A stretch of 64,000 nt of DNA from Paramecium tetraurelia (lineage: Eukaryota > Ciliophora > Oligohymenophorea > Peniculida > Parameciidae). Both the position numbers and the translations under genes were made by a program. The notes under the pieces are model-generated. The model searched no databases and was not told the DNA's origin. It saw only the letters and a program-made list of their open reading frames with translations. Numbering within the stretch: the stretch's first letter is position 1; every line of letters begins with the position of its first letter. Location: NCBI RefSeq assembly GCF_000165425.1, contig NW_001799122.1, positions 257,454-321,453 of the forward strand. The letters run 5' to 3'. Below, piece by piece: positions 35,553 through 47,493 of this stretch.

Positions 35553-38500
35553 ATGTATGCGAACAACGAAGAATTTATTACTCTTCAAAAAATTGAAAAA
35601 GAGTTATAAGGCGACCATGTATTATTTAATATTTGTAAGTAAATCGTATAATAAAATTCAAGTAAAATATCTTTAAAGTAGATATACGATTATTGTAATT
35701 CTTCTTTGAATTTTTTAAAATACTTCTATCAAATTCATACTTAAAGGATGTGACACAAAAAGCAATCAAAATTTTTAATGCCTTCATTTAAAAATCAAAA
35801 CAGAGAAATAAAGATGCTTAAATCAGTGATTTAAGTCATTATATCAATCAGAAGTATTTCGATATATTAGGTACCATGTATTATATATAAAGCTAATTAC
35901 TACGAAAAGGCAGTGTTAGGAGGAATAGAAGAAGCAAATAAGCATATCAATTACATTTATTTTAAAAAAATTGTTAAGGATTATATTGATTAGCCTTAAA
36001 ATTAAAATCAATAATCCGCTAAATCTATACTAACCTTAATTGAACAAACCTATAAAAATTTCTAAGGTACCACACCCTCAGATTTTGAAATATAACTATA
36101 TGAAAGCTTAAATTCAGAAGAATAAGAATTATTTGCTTAGATTGTCTCTGATGATCAAAATAAAGTAGCTAAAAAGTAAGAAAGCTTATTCGATAAATTT
36201 TTATTAACCTTCCCAAACGACCTCCAAGATAGATATAAAACTTAAAACTGTAGTACTGTTTATGAATTCTATAAGTGTTTACAAAAATAAAAGGTTGGGG
36301 TAGAAAAAGTCTTAGGTTTCATTTTTTAAGAAAAATTGAATTATTATGTGAATTAATAATATTTGAATATCCAAACTTAGAAGGCAAAAGCGAGAAAAAA
36401 TGATCTACAAAATACATTAAGTGAACTAGAGAAGAATATTTTAGAATAAAATAAAGATTATTTTAGTTTTGTGGAAATTTCATATGTGAAATACTTTTAC
36501 AAAAGTATCAAAGCAAAAAAGTGTTAATAAAGTCTTTAGTAAAATTTTTCATTTCGAAGGAAATTATTGGAGTTTATAAAACAAGAAATAAATGCTGCCC
36601 AAACACCAAAGTAGTGGAAACCATTCCCTTAAAATATATGGTAAGAGATTTATTAAGAGCTTTATTCAAATTTAAATGACATAAATAATTAAGAGGATGC
36701 CAATTTATAATTTAAAATCATCTAATCAATACAACAATTGATAATTTACTTCTTCCGTTTTAGATGGAATTATTTATTTTTATTTTGTGTAATTATTGTC
36801 GAAGCCAATTTTAGTAATGATGAATTAGATAATATGATTAACATTGCTTATGATATGATGACTTCTACAACAAGGAGTAATTTGAATATTCCTTTTGGAA
36901 AAATCTTAAGTATGTTTAATGAAAAAGCTAAAACCTAAATAACCTCTGTATACTTTGAACGACAAGGCTAAAATTTGGGTTACGATTCATTACTTTTAGT
37001 CGAGAGCTAATTAAAGTTTATTAACAATAAACTTATCAAACTAATTCTGCAAACTAGTTCATTTTAAAATAAAGTGAAAATTTATGGGGAATTAAAACAT
37101 TTTGAATTGAAGTTGATGAGTGATTGCAGAGAGCATTTAAAAAATTATAAAAAAGTTTTTGAATAATTGGCAGATTGTATTTTGGAGGGAGAAAAAGAAG
37201 AGAAAGAATGGAAAGCTTATTTTTATAAGAGTCTAACAGGTTCTTATTTTTAAAAGTGGTATTCCATTTATAGGGAAAAACAAAACTTGGAAAAAAATAA
37301 TATGTAATAATTCTGGCTATATGCTTTGTCTATTTAAACATTGAAATAGGATTACTAAAATAAATAATTAGGGTTGTATTAGGATGTTTTTGAAAGGGAG
37401 GAAAAAATATGTAATATTTGCATTCAGTTTATCTAAAGAGACGTTGAAAAAATCTACATGTAATTTTAATAATTGCAACCTGCTTAATAGCAAAACTTAG
37501 AAGGTTATAAGGAACTCATGTAGAATTTCATAGATATTTTTCTTAAGGATAATCCCTTTATTATCTTTTTGCCTTCATTGTTAAGAGGAATTCCTTAGAA
37601 TAGATCGAAATCTCTTAACATAGAGAAGATCGAAAGGGATTAAGTTTCTAGCTGTTGCTTTCAAGGATAAGAGTTAAAGTGAGGTCTAAAAATTATTTGA
37701 TTCTCTCAATTTACCTAAGGATTAGAATAATTTTGAATGGCTATATAAGATTTCTTAATAAGTCTTTAACTTCTATCTCTAATTGAATATACCACCTAAT
37801 GATCTCTAATAATTCAAGCCATTGAATGATCCTTTTCCGAATTTCAATTCAATGAAATCTCTTGCAGATTACAACACTACATATTATAATGCGATTTGCA
37901 TATTTACAAGTAAATTTTTTTCTTTGGACATTAAATTTCATATAAAAAATGAGGATGTCATGAAGGCTGACTTTTTAAAAAAGATATATTCATTAATGAA
38001 CGATAAATCTAATTTTGAAAGTTAAAGTGCAGATTAATTAATGGTATAGATGACATAAAACTTTATGGAATTCAAAAATTACAAGTCGTAATTAATTAAG
38101 GAAGCTAATTCAAATAGTGGGGATCAAGCTTTTAACAGCAAATGCTTTGAGCTTTTTTAAAAGTGTTTTTATAAGAAGACTATTGTTTTAGAAATGTTGG
38201 ATTACAAAAAACTTAATAAGATTGCCTTAAATGAAACAGAAAATCATTTATTTGTACAATAACTTTTGACTATTGCCTATAATTAGGAAAGCAAGCATGT
38301 AGATTAACTAAACAAGAAAAAAGTAGATGATTACTTCAAACAATTGAGTTTAATTTCTCCTTAGCAGGCTATTGATAAAATGCAAAAAGACTTGGTACAA
38401 CAATAGGACACTTATCTCAAAGAATTACTTAAAAGAAACTTATAAAAATTTAAAGAAGAATAAGATAAATATATCAATAAACCCCAGTAACAGGTATCTT

Positions 38501-39402
38501 AAGGTAAATAGTCAATTCTACAGACGGCAGTTGTAGCAAAGAAACTCTAATAATTAAGAAATTAATATAAGGAATTTCAAGTTGAAGATCAATAAGTTTT
38601 GGCTTTCTTAAGTGATTAATTTAGTTTTTATATGAAGAATTTGTTGGGAAAAGTCATTTAATCAGTTCTAATTTAAAAGCCTGGGTATGAATTTAAATTG
38701 TACTAAAATAAAGGTGCATCTGCTATTGATACATAATCAGTAAAATACAAATAATAGATGGAGATGTAAAAAAAATATGGTCCTCAAAAGAATCAATTTA
38801 TTGATTAATCTTTATTAGTTGGCACTGAAAATAAACTTTCATTAACCTACGAACTCTGTGACTACACTCCTATTTAAAGGTAGGTGGAATTTAGAAATTT
38901 TCTGTCTGAAATAGAACCTCATTAGGAAGACAAACTAAAAAATAAAATTAGAAAAAACAAATGGAAAGAAGAGCATCCAGAATTGGAGGAAATATTAAAA
39001 AAGAGAATTAAGAGAGGGGCTGAACTATGGAATCAAGTGTAGGATTTCCTGTGTAAAAGAGAAAATAATGATTATATAGGAGATTCAGAGGAGGAATCTG
39101 ATAAGGTGAAGGAACAGCAACAATAACTTACTGATAATATTGATGATGATTAATTGGATTTGAAAATACAAGATATTTAAAGAAATTCAGAACGTCTTTT
39201 GATTGCTGGGAAAACACATATAAAAACTAGGTTAATATTTGCATTAGATTTTTAGATTGAATAATATGGAAAGCGATAATCCGTTGTTGACTCAAAAGGT
39301 GATTACTGTAAAAACTGTTTAATTTGTGCTAGAATAGCATCCATACTTTAGTAGAAGTAGAATATTATATAAATCTTATATCTTATGAGAATAATGATTT
39401 GA
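35553..39402 (+). CDS. Large helical protein, unknown family
   Basis: About 1,262 residues ending at TGA 39400-39402. It starts MYANNEEFITLQKIEKELQG, followed by a region that needs either a 17-nt intron (GTATAATAAAATTCAAG) from this ATG or a 28-nt intron from an ATG at 35557. Two further introns are 22 nt each: one beginning GTACCATG near 35870, another beginning GTTTCTAG near 37646. Most of the protein is alpha-helical, Lys/Gln/Leu-rich, without a signal peptide; a hydrophobic patch (WNYLFLFCVIIVEANF) sits in the middle. The C-terminus has a charged coiled coil (NKIRKNKWKEEHPELEEI), an acidic run (DSEEESDKVKEQQQQ) and a Cys pair (CKNCLICARI). I do not recognise it. Confidence 0.7.
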
Positions 39403-39572
39403 TTATTATAAAAATAAAGAAGTTTAATTTTCAATTTATGAAGTAAATTTTGCAAAGCCGTGTGGAAATATTGCAATAAAAAAGGCTATTTCATTCTAAA
39501 CTATTGTTATATTTTATTTTAATAAATAATGAATAATGTTACAGCTTCTCTAAAGGATTTATTACCCTCGAA

Positions 39573-39821
39573 TTAAAAGGCTGTAATAAAGTTCAAAATA
39601 ACCCCTGGTAAGAAAATAGACTCAATCTGCCAATGCAATTTAAAAACTTGCATGATATGTTCTCGTAAAAGATCATCATCTATGCTTTCTTTAAAATCAA
39701 TAAAAAACTCAGTTGTCGTTGATGAGAACTCTCCAGGTCTCAAAAGAACAGATAATAAAAACAATTTTGTAATACAATCTAGCCTTCTTTCTAAGTAACT
39801 ATCAAGATAAGTATCTAACCA
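39573..39821 (-). CDS. Minus-strand ORF between two plus-strand genes, unplaced
   Basis: The minus strand from 39821 to 39573 and beyond is open and reads convincingly protein-like text: WLDTYLDSYLERRLDCITK, LFLLSVLLRPGEFSS, FFIDFKESIDDDLLREHI, LHWQIESIFLPGVILNF. There is no ATG between the upstream TGA at 39822-39824 and this text, and no clear first exon. It may be an exon of a gene whose other exons I could not find, or a conserved remnant. No family is recognised. It lies between the 3' end of the large helical gene and the AGC kinase start. Confidence 0.35.
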   Translation of the reverse strand, partial: WLDTYLDSYLERRLDCITKLFLLSVLLRPGEFSSTTTEFFIDFKESIDDDLLREHIMQVFKLHWQIESIFLPGVILNFITAF

Positions 39822-39897
39822 TCAAATCCAAAATTAATTTTACAATGGAAAAATTAATCAGGAATCAAAAGGCAGCACAAACTCGACTACTTGGATA

Positions 39898-41041
39898 ATG
39901 ACAAACTCTCATTCTCGAAAAATATCAGTAGATAGTCCAATAAAGGAAGTCTAATAATAAACTTTAAATCCAATGGGAATAGGAAGACATTCTTTTAAAT
40001 TTCTATATGTAGTTGGTAAGGGAGGGTTTGGTAAGGTGTGGAGAGTAGAAATGAAAGCGAATCGATAAGAATATGCTTTAAAAGAGATGTTGAAAACAAA
40101 GTAATAATATCTAAATATATAGAATCATATCTAAGAGATCAGTAAATTCAGTTATGAATGAGAAATTCCTTCTCGAACACTTAAAGCATCCTTTTATAGT
40201 GAACATGCATTATGCATTTTAAGACAGAGAAAATTTATATTTAGTTTTAGATTTACTAAGAGGAGGCGATTTAAGATATCATTTAGGTAGAATGAAAAAA
40301 TTCTCGGAAGAATAAACAAGTATGAATAAATGATAAAGTTTAGAATTTTTCGCTTGTTGCATTTTATTGTCTTTGCAATATTTACATCAGCACGGAATCA
40401 TCCACAGGGATGTCAAACCTGAGAATTTAGTGTTTGATAAGGATGGGTTCTTAAGATTAACAGATTTAGGAGTAGCTAGATTAAATAAGGATAGTGTTGC
40501 CAATGATACTTCAGGTACTCCTGGATACATGGCACCTGAAGTTATGTGTAGGATGGAACACTCCTTCCCAGTTGACTATTATGCTCTGGGTGTGATTGTT
40601 TATGAACTTTTACTTGGCAAAAGACCATATAATGGAAAGAATCGATAAGAAATTAGAGAGTAAATATTAGCTAAATAAATGCAAATCAAAGAAAACACTC
40701 CAGGGATAAGCAATAAGGCAATCGATTTTGTCAATAAAGTATTTATTAAATTTATTATTAGTTGCTCATTAGAAAACCATAATAAAGACTGGGATTTAAT
40801 GGAATTGATGAAATCTTTAGTCATTCTTGGTTATATAATTTTCCTTGGGGAAAACTATTAAACAAAGAAATCAGATCTCTATATGTACCTGGTGTAAGTT
40901 AACTAAATTATGTAGAGCATTGATGGCAACTATGATTTTTAAAGTTAGATCTCAGGCGACAGTGAGCCTTAAGAGGATAGTTCTATGGTGCTAAGAAGGA
41001 AGAGCGTATAAGGGTTATTTGAAGGATACAAATTCCAATGA
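39898..41041 (+). CDS. AGC-type Ser/Thr kinase, YANK (STK32)-like
   Basis: A 350-residue kinase with introns 40101-40122, 40320-40343, 40739-40761 and 40894-40915. It shows VVGKGGFGKVWRVEMKAN, EYALKEMLKTK, LLEHLKHPFIVNMHYAFQD, LYLVLDLLRGGDLRYHLGR, GIIHRDVKPENLVFDKDG, LTDLGVARL, SGTPGYMAPEVM, VDYYALGVIVYELLLGKRPY and HPWLYNFPWGKL. The LLxGGDLRYHL phrase and PYMAPE-type loop are characteristic of YANK/STK32 kinases. The DFG motif reads DLG, as in some active kinases. The C-tail FEGYKF resembles an AGC hydrophobic motif. An earlier ATG at 39845 runs into TGA, so the start is set at 39898. Confidence 0.88.
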
Positions 41042-41107
41042 GATAAATCATTTATCCTTCTCCATTTTATAATTTTGTTATTAATATATCATTCTTAAAA
41101 CATCTTT

Positions 41108-42040
41108 ATGAATAATCAATATTATATGATCCTAATAGATGGAGTTTCTTCATGCAAAAAGAAATTATGGAGTAAATCTGTAGAATAATAATTAAATGCT
41201 ATGGAGCTCTAAAACTTTAATAGTAAGAAGCTGAAGCCTAAAGATGGCAATGTATTATTGAGATTGGCTAACAAACTCACAAAGATTCAGTCAATTTTTA
41301 TTATCATTTTTATATTATATTACCTCTAATTATATTATAATCATATGACGTATGTGAAAAGATAGATTAATTTTGAAATATATTTAGAATTAAAGAATTA
41401 TCACTAAGAACACATAAATCATCACTCTATGTATAATAATAATAAAATCTTTTATGAACTTTAATCAAGGACTGAAATTCAAATAAATTATAATCAAAGT
41501 GTGATAGTCAATTTAATTCCTTTAATTTAAATTTTGTTCTTTTTTTACTCAATCTTATGGTTTCTTTTTATATTTATTCTGCACTTTTAATCAAAAAAGA
41601 TTTATCCCTTTGTCTATGAGAGAGCTCTTCTTAGAGATTGCCAATAGTTACAATCACTATATCAGGACAATAATGTATAAAAGATTAGGATTAGTCGTAT
41701 AATAATCTATTTAAACTTATATCATATATTCTGTTTTTTTTAGTTACAGTTAACAAATCTTGATATGAATGCACAGTATTAGAGGAATTACTATTAGAAA
41801 TAGTTATTTAAGTAATAAAGAAAGATGGATGATGTTATGTAGTAAAAAAATTGCCAGGAGGTTAATCAAAATAGTTTGAGTTCAATAAATATGAAACAAA
41901 TTAAGCAGCATTATTAACAACTATAACAGTTATAGTTCTATTTTTATTTTGAACAATTACTCGTTTCAACTATTATGCTTTATTTTTTAGAGATTAATGC
42001 TGATCATATTTAAAATGAATAGTCTATAATAAACTAATGA
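41108..42040 (+). CDS. Putative multi-pass membrane protein, frame open beyond its TGA
   Basis: From ATG 41108 (MNNQYYMILIDGVSSCKKK) the frame is open for 310 codons to TGA 42038-42040. It has likely membrane helices: KIQSIFIIIFILYYLQLYY, LIPLIQILFFFYSILWFLF and a third (IIIYLNLYHIFCFF), with Lys/Gln-rich loops. After the TGA the same frame stays open for another 150 codons to TGA 42491-42493 and again contains hydrophobic helices (DIFLMITLIIILKIF). Some internal segments might be introns of 3n length. The two halves may be one gene with a nonsense change, a readthrough case or a wrong model. No family recognised. Confidence 0.45.
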
Positions 42041-42493
42041 TAGTGGATTAATGATAATGATTCTTTGTTTAAAGCATAGCATGTTGATATTTTCTTGATG
42101 ATTACTCTTATTATTATACTTAAAATATTTCCTCCATTTCCAAAGAAGGTAAATCAGTTTAACTACTAGCATTATTGTACTATTTAGATTCTTCTTAAAT
42201 TCCACTGTTTTGTTGTTTTTAATATTGGGAGTTCATTTTTCTAGGATGCTATTAGAGTGATAGATTATTTAATCTTCCTGTTTTTGGTTGATTATTAGGT
42301 GATAACGATAACTATGCCTTATTTTATAATCTATATGTCAAGGGATCTATCTTCTGACTCCAGGGAGAAAAATGTAGCATTTATTATTATATATAAATAA
42401 TAATTTTTGAATTGTAATAAATGTAAGTCTCAACAGAAATAAAATTATTCAAATTCCACTTTAACTCACAATCAAGAATAACCATTTTTATGA

Positions 42494-44035
42494 AACTCAT
42501 CAATATAAATTTTAATATGTGCATTATTACTCTAAAAATATGAAATCTGAAAAAATTAGTTCTTAGTCTTATAGAACTAGAACTCAACCAAACAAGGAGG
42601 TACTTATATAAAAAATAACAATTATAAATTGATAAAAATATATTGTCAATAAAATATCCTTTAAAAATTTGTTGAATATTTTTCCTTCTTTAAATTTATT
42701 AATTGAATTGTAGAGATCTTCAAATAGAGAATCATTTATTTAATGACTGTTATAAAAAGTAAAATCTTCCCTTATTGAATTAGATTAGTATATTTTGTTA
42801 ATATTTTTTGATTATAAGTAGATTTGCTCTATAAAAAGTAAATAAATTTAAAATTCCAACACAACAAGCAGTTATAGAATAAATGATATCCTTGAACTAG
42901 GATAATATTTAAAAAAAAGTAAAAATTAAATCAAATCATCTGTTTCTAATAAGTAAAATATGTGAAAATAATATGAATCGACTTGAAAGTATATGAAAGA
43001 TATTGATATCATATAATTGATTAATAAAGTGCTAATAAGATATGAGTAATGATCTGTTAATTCAATTAAAAATCTATAGAGTTATCCAAATTTATTTTTT
43101 TATTAATTTTACATTACAATAATTAGTTTAGTTTAAAATAATAAAATACTTTATGATTATTTGAAAGATAGATTTAGCATTCAATTTCTTAAAGATATTT
43201 TCTTCCTAAAAAACATATTATTTTTGCATTTTATCATTTTTAGATTATCAAATAACTTTATAAATATTCAACTACCTTCATGTTTTTTATTAAGAGTTAC
43301 AGATATTCTTTTGATTACTTAATTAATATTTAAACTTTTGCTTGGCTTTATGAGGCTTAACATTTTAAATTTGTTTGAATTAAGAAAGATATTTAATTAT
43401 GAGTTGAGTCCACATATGATTAAATGATATTTATCTTTTAGACTTATTTAAACTGCTTAAATTTTAAGAGTTTAATGTTCTATAAATGGGAACAAAAATT
43501 TTAATATAATGAACATAGCACAAAAATAACTAATTTAATTGAAGATTATTTATAAATAATATTTCTAGAACTTAAAAATAGTGTTTACTCCATTCAAAAG
43601 ATGGGATTAACCTTAATTAAACCAAAATATAATTTATAGTATTGTTTCACTTGAATAGTATAATATAAGTTTGGATAATAAAAAATTTAATTTTGAGTGA
43701 ACTAGTGTTTATGATGAATTTAAAGGACAAGATTAGTGTAAGATTAAATTGAAGAATTGAGTTGAACAAAATTGAATATGGAATGCATCAAACATATAGT
43801 TATATAAGAGTAAAATAATCTATTATTTGTAGGAATATTTACAATTCATAGAATGAGGTCTTTTTGAGTAAAAAATACTTTAGTTGTCTTCCTCCAAAAA
43901 AGACAATTTACATTCTTGGTTTTGTATACTTTTAATTTTATGTTATTGCAATCAAATTATTCATTTTTGAAAGTTACACCAATTTATATATTTATATTAA
44001 AAATAGAAAAAGATATTAGATGAATAGCCAAGTTA
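42494..44035. other. Long gene-poor AT-rich interval
   Basis: About 1.5 kb, the longest stretch in the window without a credible gene. TGA codons are frequent in all frames and the protein-like pieces are short (for example FMRLNILNLFELRKIFNY near 43350). It could hold a decayed gene, a non-coding RNA gene or regulatory DNA. I see no repeat or telomere-like sequence. Confidence 0.45.
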
Positions 44036-44364
44036 ATGCAATTAGAAAAAAGTGAGAGAGTGATATGGAATCTAAGAATGTTTAATTAAAGGATGCCATT
44101 TTTGGATGATTCAAGACAATGTTTATTTATAAATAATTAAGGAAATATTTATTTCCAATATATAATTGCATATTAATTTGAAAAGGCTGAAACGTTGTTA
44201 TTTAATTGCGAAATAGGGACCGAGTTTTAAAAAGCATTGAAGAGGGCAAGCAAGTCTTTAATGATTATCCGAAATTATAAGGTAGAGCCAATCAAATTTG
44301 AGTTTATCGATTCTTAAACAGAGTATATATTAGTTTTTAAAGCTTAAAATAAATTAGCATCAAA
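44036..44364 (+). other. Open frame running into H2A.Z, possible N-terminal extension or relic
   Basis: An ATG at 44036 opens 119 codons without TGA that continue in frame straight into the [10 protein letters not shown] start of H2A.Z at 44393. The peptide looks protein-like: SERVIWNLRMFNQRMPFLDD, LFINNQGNIYFQYIIAYQFE, FQKALKRASKSLMIIRNYK. If translated through, the histone would carry an extra domain of about 119 residues. The simpler model is that this is a separate or dead sequence and that H2A.Z starts at 44365 with an intron after its ATG. The sequence alone does not decide this. Confidence 0.4.
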
Positions 44365-44881
44365 ATGGTAATATATGCATAATATAGTATAGAGTGGCAT
44401 TGCAAAGAGCGCTAAAGGAGGAAAAGGTGGAAAAGGCGGAAAAGGAGGAAAATTTGGTCAAGGAAAGAATAAGAAAGCCCCATAATCCAGGTCTTTGAAA
44501 GCAGGGCTTTAAGTAGTGAATTTGACAATAATAAGTTCCCTGTGGGTCGTATTCATAGATATTTGAAGCAAAGAGTATCAGCCAAGAACAGAGTAGGAAC
44601 AACATCAGCCGTATACACATCAGCAATTTTAGAGTATTTGACAGCTGAAGTGCTCGAATTAGCTGGAAATGCTTCAAAAGACTTCAAAGGTATTGTAATT
44701 ATAATTAATTTCTTCTTTAGTCAGAAGAATCACACCAAGACATCTTTAATTAGCAATTAGAGGTGATGAGGAACTCGACATTCTTATCAGAGCAACCATT
44801 GCAGGAGGTGGTGTTATTCCACATATTCACAAGGCTTTATTAGGAAAATAAACACCAGAAGGAGGAATTCCAAAGGAATGA
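44365..44881 (+). CDS. Histone H2A variant H2A.Z
   Basis: A 145-residue histone with introns 44368-44392 (25 nt, directly after the ATG), 44513-44535 (23) and 44690-44720 (31). The N-tail is [20 protein letters not shown], lysine/glycine-rich and acetylatable. The fold reads [58 protein letters not shown] and [20 protein letters not shown], then [13 protein letters not shown]. The 'GDEELD...IRATIAGGG' acidic patch and 'HIHK' mark H2A.Z rather than canonical H2A. It is expected in active promoter nucleosomes of the macronucleus. It ends 16 bp from the convergent CMGC kinase stop. Confidence 0.95.
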
Positions 44882-44897
44882 CATATATTATATTAAT

Positions 44898-45900
44898 TCA
44901 TAGAAAATATTAATGTTAAAGAGCTTCGCTAATAGTGATTCTTCTAGAAGGCTCTAACTAAATCATCCTGTCGATTAAATCAGCTCCTTCATACCCAATC
45001 TTGGAGAGTAACTTTTCTGTATACAAATACTTGGTTGGATAAAATCGAGGAAATGCTGCAGCCTCTTGATGAATTAAATAGAGTTACATTGAACAAAGGT
45101 AAGTTACAAAGAGAGGGTGCAATAAAGTCACTGGGAGTACCTAATTTAGAGAATATCTTGAATAGCATTTCGATTTAAGCGTCTCCATTAAAGAGAATTT
45201 CTTTCATAACTACTTAATAGAATACGCAACCCAATGACCATACATCCACAGACACTTGATACTTGCAAGATTATAATACAATTTACATTTTAGCAACCCA
45301 GTAAATTTTCAGGTGGTCTGAAGTGCAAAGTGATGACATCAGAAGAATGTTTTTCACAATTAGAATTGAAATTTCTACATTGTCCGAAATTCATTCTGGC
45401 TATACCGAAGTCACTTATAAACACATTTTGGTTTTCATCAACAAGAATATTCAAAGGTTTCAAATCTCTATGCATGAAGCCTAATTTGTGGATGTTGTGA
45501 ACTCCAAGCAAAAGTTGCTTGAAAACCTTTTTATAATCGATTTCATCATTCTTTTTAATGTGTTCATAAAGATTGTAAGGATAAAATGGTAAAACTATAT
45601 AAACACATCCATTTTCAAAGATTACTTTTTACAAAGGAACTATGTGATTTTGCCCCTTTAAAGAGCTGAGGGCAGCTATTTCCCTATAACTAAATATACA
45701 ACAATTACCTGAAGGTGGATTACTCAATCTATTAAGACCTTCCAGAGAAAATTCTTTTGATAGCGAAGATTTCATCTAATGATATTAAAATTGATGTGTT
45801 TACTTGTATTTTCATCGACTGCTTTATAAACAACTCCGAATGCTCCTTAACCTACTTTCTCTTTAAGAAGAAATTATTGGACTTTTTTATTATCCTACAT
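44898..45900 (-). CDS. CMGC-family (CDK-like) Ser/Thr kinase
   Basis: A 299-residue kinase, ATG at 45900, TGA at 44898-44900, with four introns (28, 25, 25 and 25 nt). Motifs: KVGQGAFGVVYKAVDENT, IFAIKRIF, FREIAALSSLKGQNHIVPL, GFMHRDLKPLNILVDENQN, ISDFGIARMNFGQ, VITLHFRPPENLLG, SVDVWSLGCVFYQVV, KIFSKLGTPSDF and GADLIDRMIQLEPSRRITI. The 'LHFRPPE' loop and 'LGTPSD' are CMGC features; the helix normally PSTAIRE is replaced by an unrelated sequence (SGRSQQIEQSTF), so it is not a classical cell-cycle CDK. Substrates are unknown. The C-terminus ends soon after the catalytic domain (SEALQHQYFL). Confidence 0.9.
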
Positions 45901-46688
45901 TATCAAACAAAATTTACAAAAAAAGCAAATTAAATAATGAAAATTAACTCTCAACCATCTCTTTAACTATAAATCGTCAAAATTATGAAAAAAAGATTTT
46001 TCATATTAGATATATTTATCATTTAATATTATTTTTAATTATATTAAAATTTAGAGGAATCATGTTTACATAATTGCTTATAGAGAAAACAGATATAAAA
46101 TTATGAGGAAACTAACTCATTTAAATTTGCAGTTTTTGTAATAGTCACATGACTTTAGTTTACAACTTGAGAGAAACTTCTTTCATTACTCGAATTTACA
46201 ATGAGTTAATAAAGATGATTTATGGATATGAAATAATAATTGAGAAGGTGTAAATTATCAAGAATATTGGTATATAAATTAAAAAAGAAGTGTGAGTTGA
46301 GAATTCATTAATAATACTAAAGATTATGTTCTTTAAAATAGATTTTATATATTCACAGTTGAAATTTCTTAACAATAGATGAAAGGATAAGAAGTAAAGG
46401 ATTTTTCTAATTTTGATATAATCTAAATGCAGATTAACTAATGTAAATTTATTATCTTTTAAGATAAATGATTATGTTATAAAATTTTGTATTAACTAAT
46501 TGTGCGAGTAATGTATACCCCTAGCTTACTTTAAACTATGAAACTTCAATTTAAAGACTATGTTTAACTTAATTTGATTTAATTATAATATTTCATATTA
46601 ATATTATGTTTTTAGATATTTTTTGTAATAAAATATTAAAAATTTGTTAACTTGAATATTATTTTATAATGTTTATAATTGATCTTAT
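45901..46688. other. Intergenic, AT-rich
   Basis: About 790 bp between the CMGC kinase start and the 3' end of the next minus-strand gene. It should hold the kinase promoter. No gene, RNA or repeat is recognised. Confidence 0.5.
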
Positions 46689-47493
46689 TCAATTAAAGCT
46701 CAATTATTTGTCATTTGTCTCATTATATGAAGGCAATTCAACAGATTACTTAAACATCTCAAAAGAATTTGCATAATTTGTTGACAAGTCTTCAATTTGA
46801 TTGACCTAATTAACCCTTTGATAACTTTAAAAGAAGTTTACAGTTTCTTACTTCAAACCTAAATGGAAAGGAGTGATGGGATCAATGATCAAATAATCGT
46901 CCTGATCATCATCCATTTGATTTTCTGAAGATTCTTCACAGTCGTTAGAATTTTAATATGTTTTATTAATTTCTAAATTTTCTTTGGTACACAAAATTTC
47001 TTGTTCTTTTTGATTCTAAATGGCGACTGTCTCATTTCCAGGAGAATTCTATCTTGATAGTATAGCGGAAACAATAGTAGAAACTATTGTCTCCTTAATT
47101 CTTCGTTGACAAGAAAATTTTCGACCTTTAGGTATCAATAATCTAAATTCATTATTCTTTTTTGATGACAGGATTTGATTTATGGAAACTCTGACTTTCT
47201 TTGCTAATTTTTTGATATTCTAATATACTAATTATGATTACATCATATATAACTTTATCCTTAAAAATCTTCAATCCGTATGAAATCATGGACTATTTAA
47301 AATCTTTGTATTCGGATTTCCTCTCTTCACTGTTAACAGATTCAATAGATTTTTATTTTTTGTTCATAATGGTTGCTATCTCCTTGGCCTTCTTTCCTTA
47401 TCTCTTTAACTCCATAATCCGTTTTCTTTCCTCCTGGGAGTTGAGATTATAAACCATTCCTTTCCTATTAGAATTTGTATTTTTTTTCGGCAT
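46689..47493 (-). CDS. Helix-turn-helix-like protein, paralogue A
   Basis: A 260-residue protein, ATG at 47493, TGA at 46689-46691, one 22-nt intron at 47220-47241. The N-terminal 110 residues read LNSQEERKRIMELKRQGKKA, KEIATIMNKKQKSIESV, SEERKSEYKDFKQS, then VIYDNIKKLAKKVRVSINQI. The 'EER..I..LK..GK...EIA..M' pattern is like a helix-turn-helix of transposase or homeodomain-like DNA-binding proteins. The same blocks recur in the adjacent gene at 47809-48432, so the two are duplicates. The C-terminal 140 residues are acidic and differ. A DNA-binding role is inference from the pattern; a domesticated transposase origin is possible but unproven. Confidence 0.7.
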
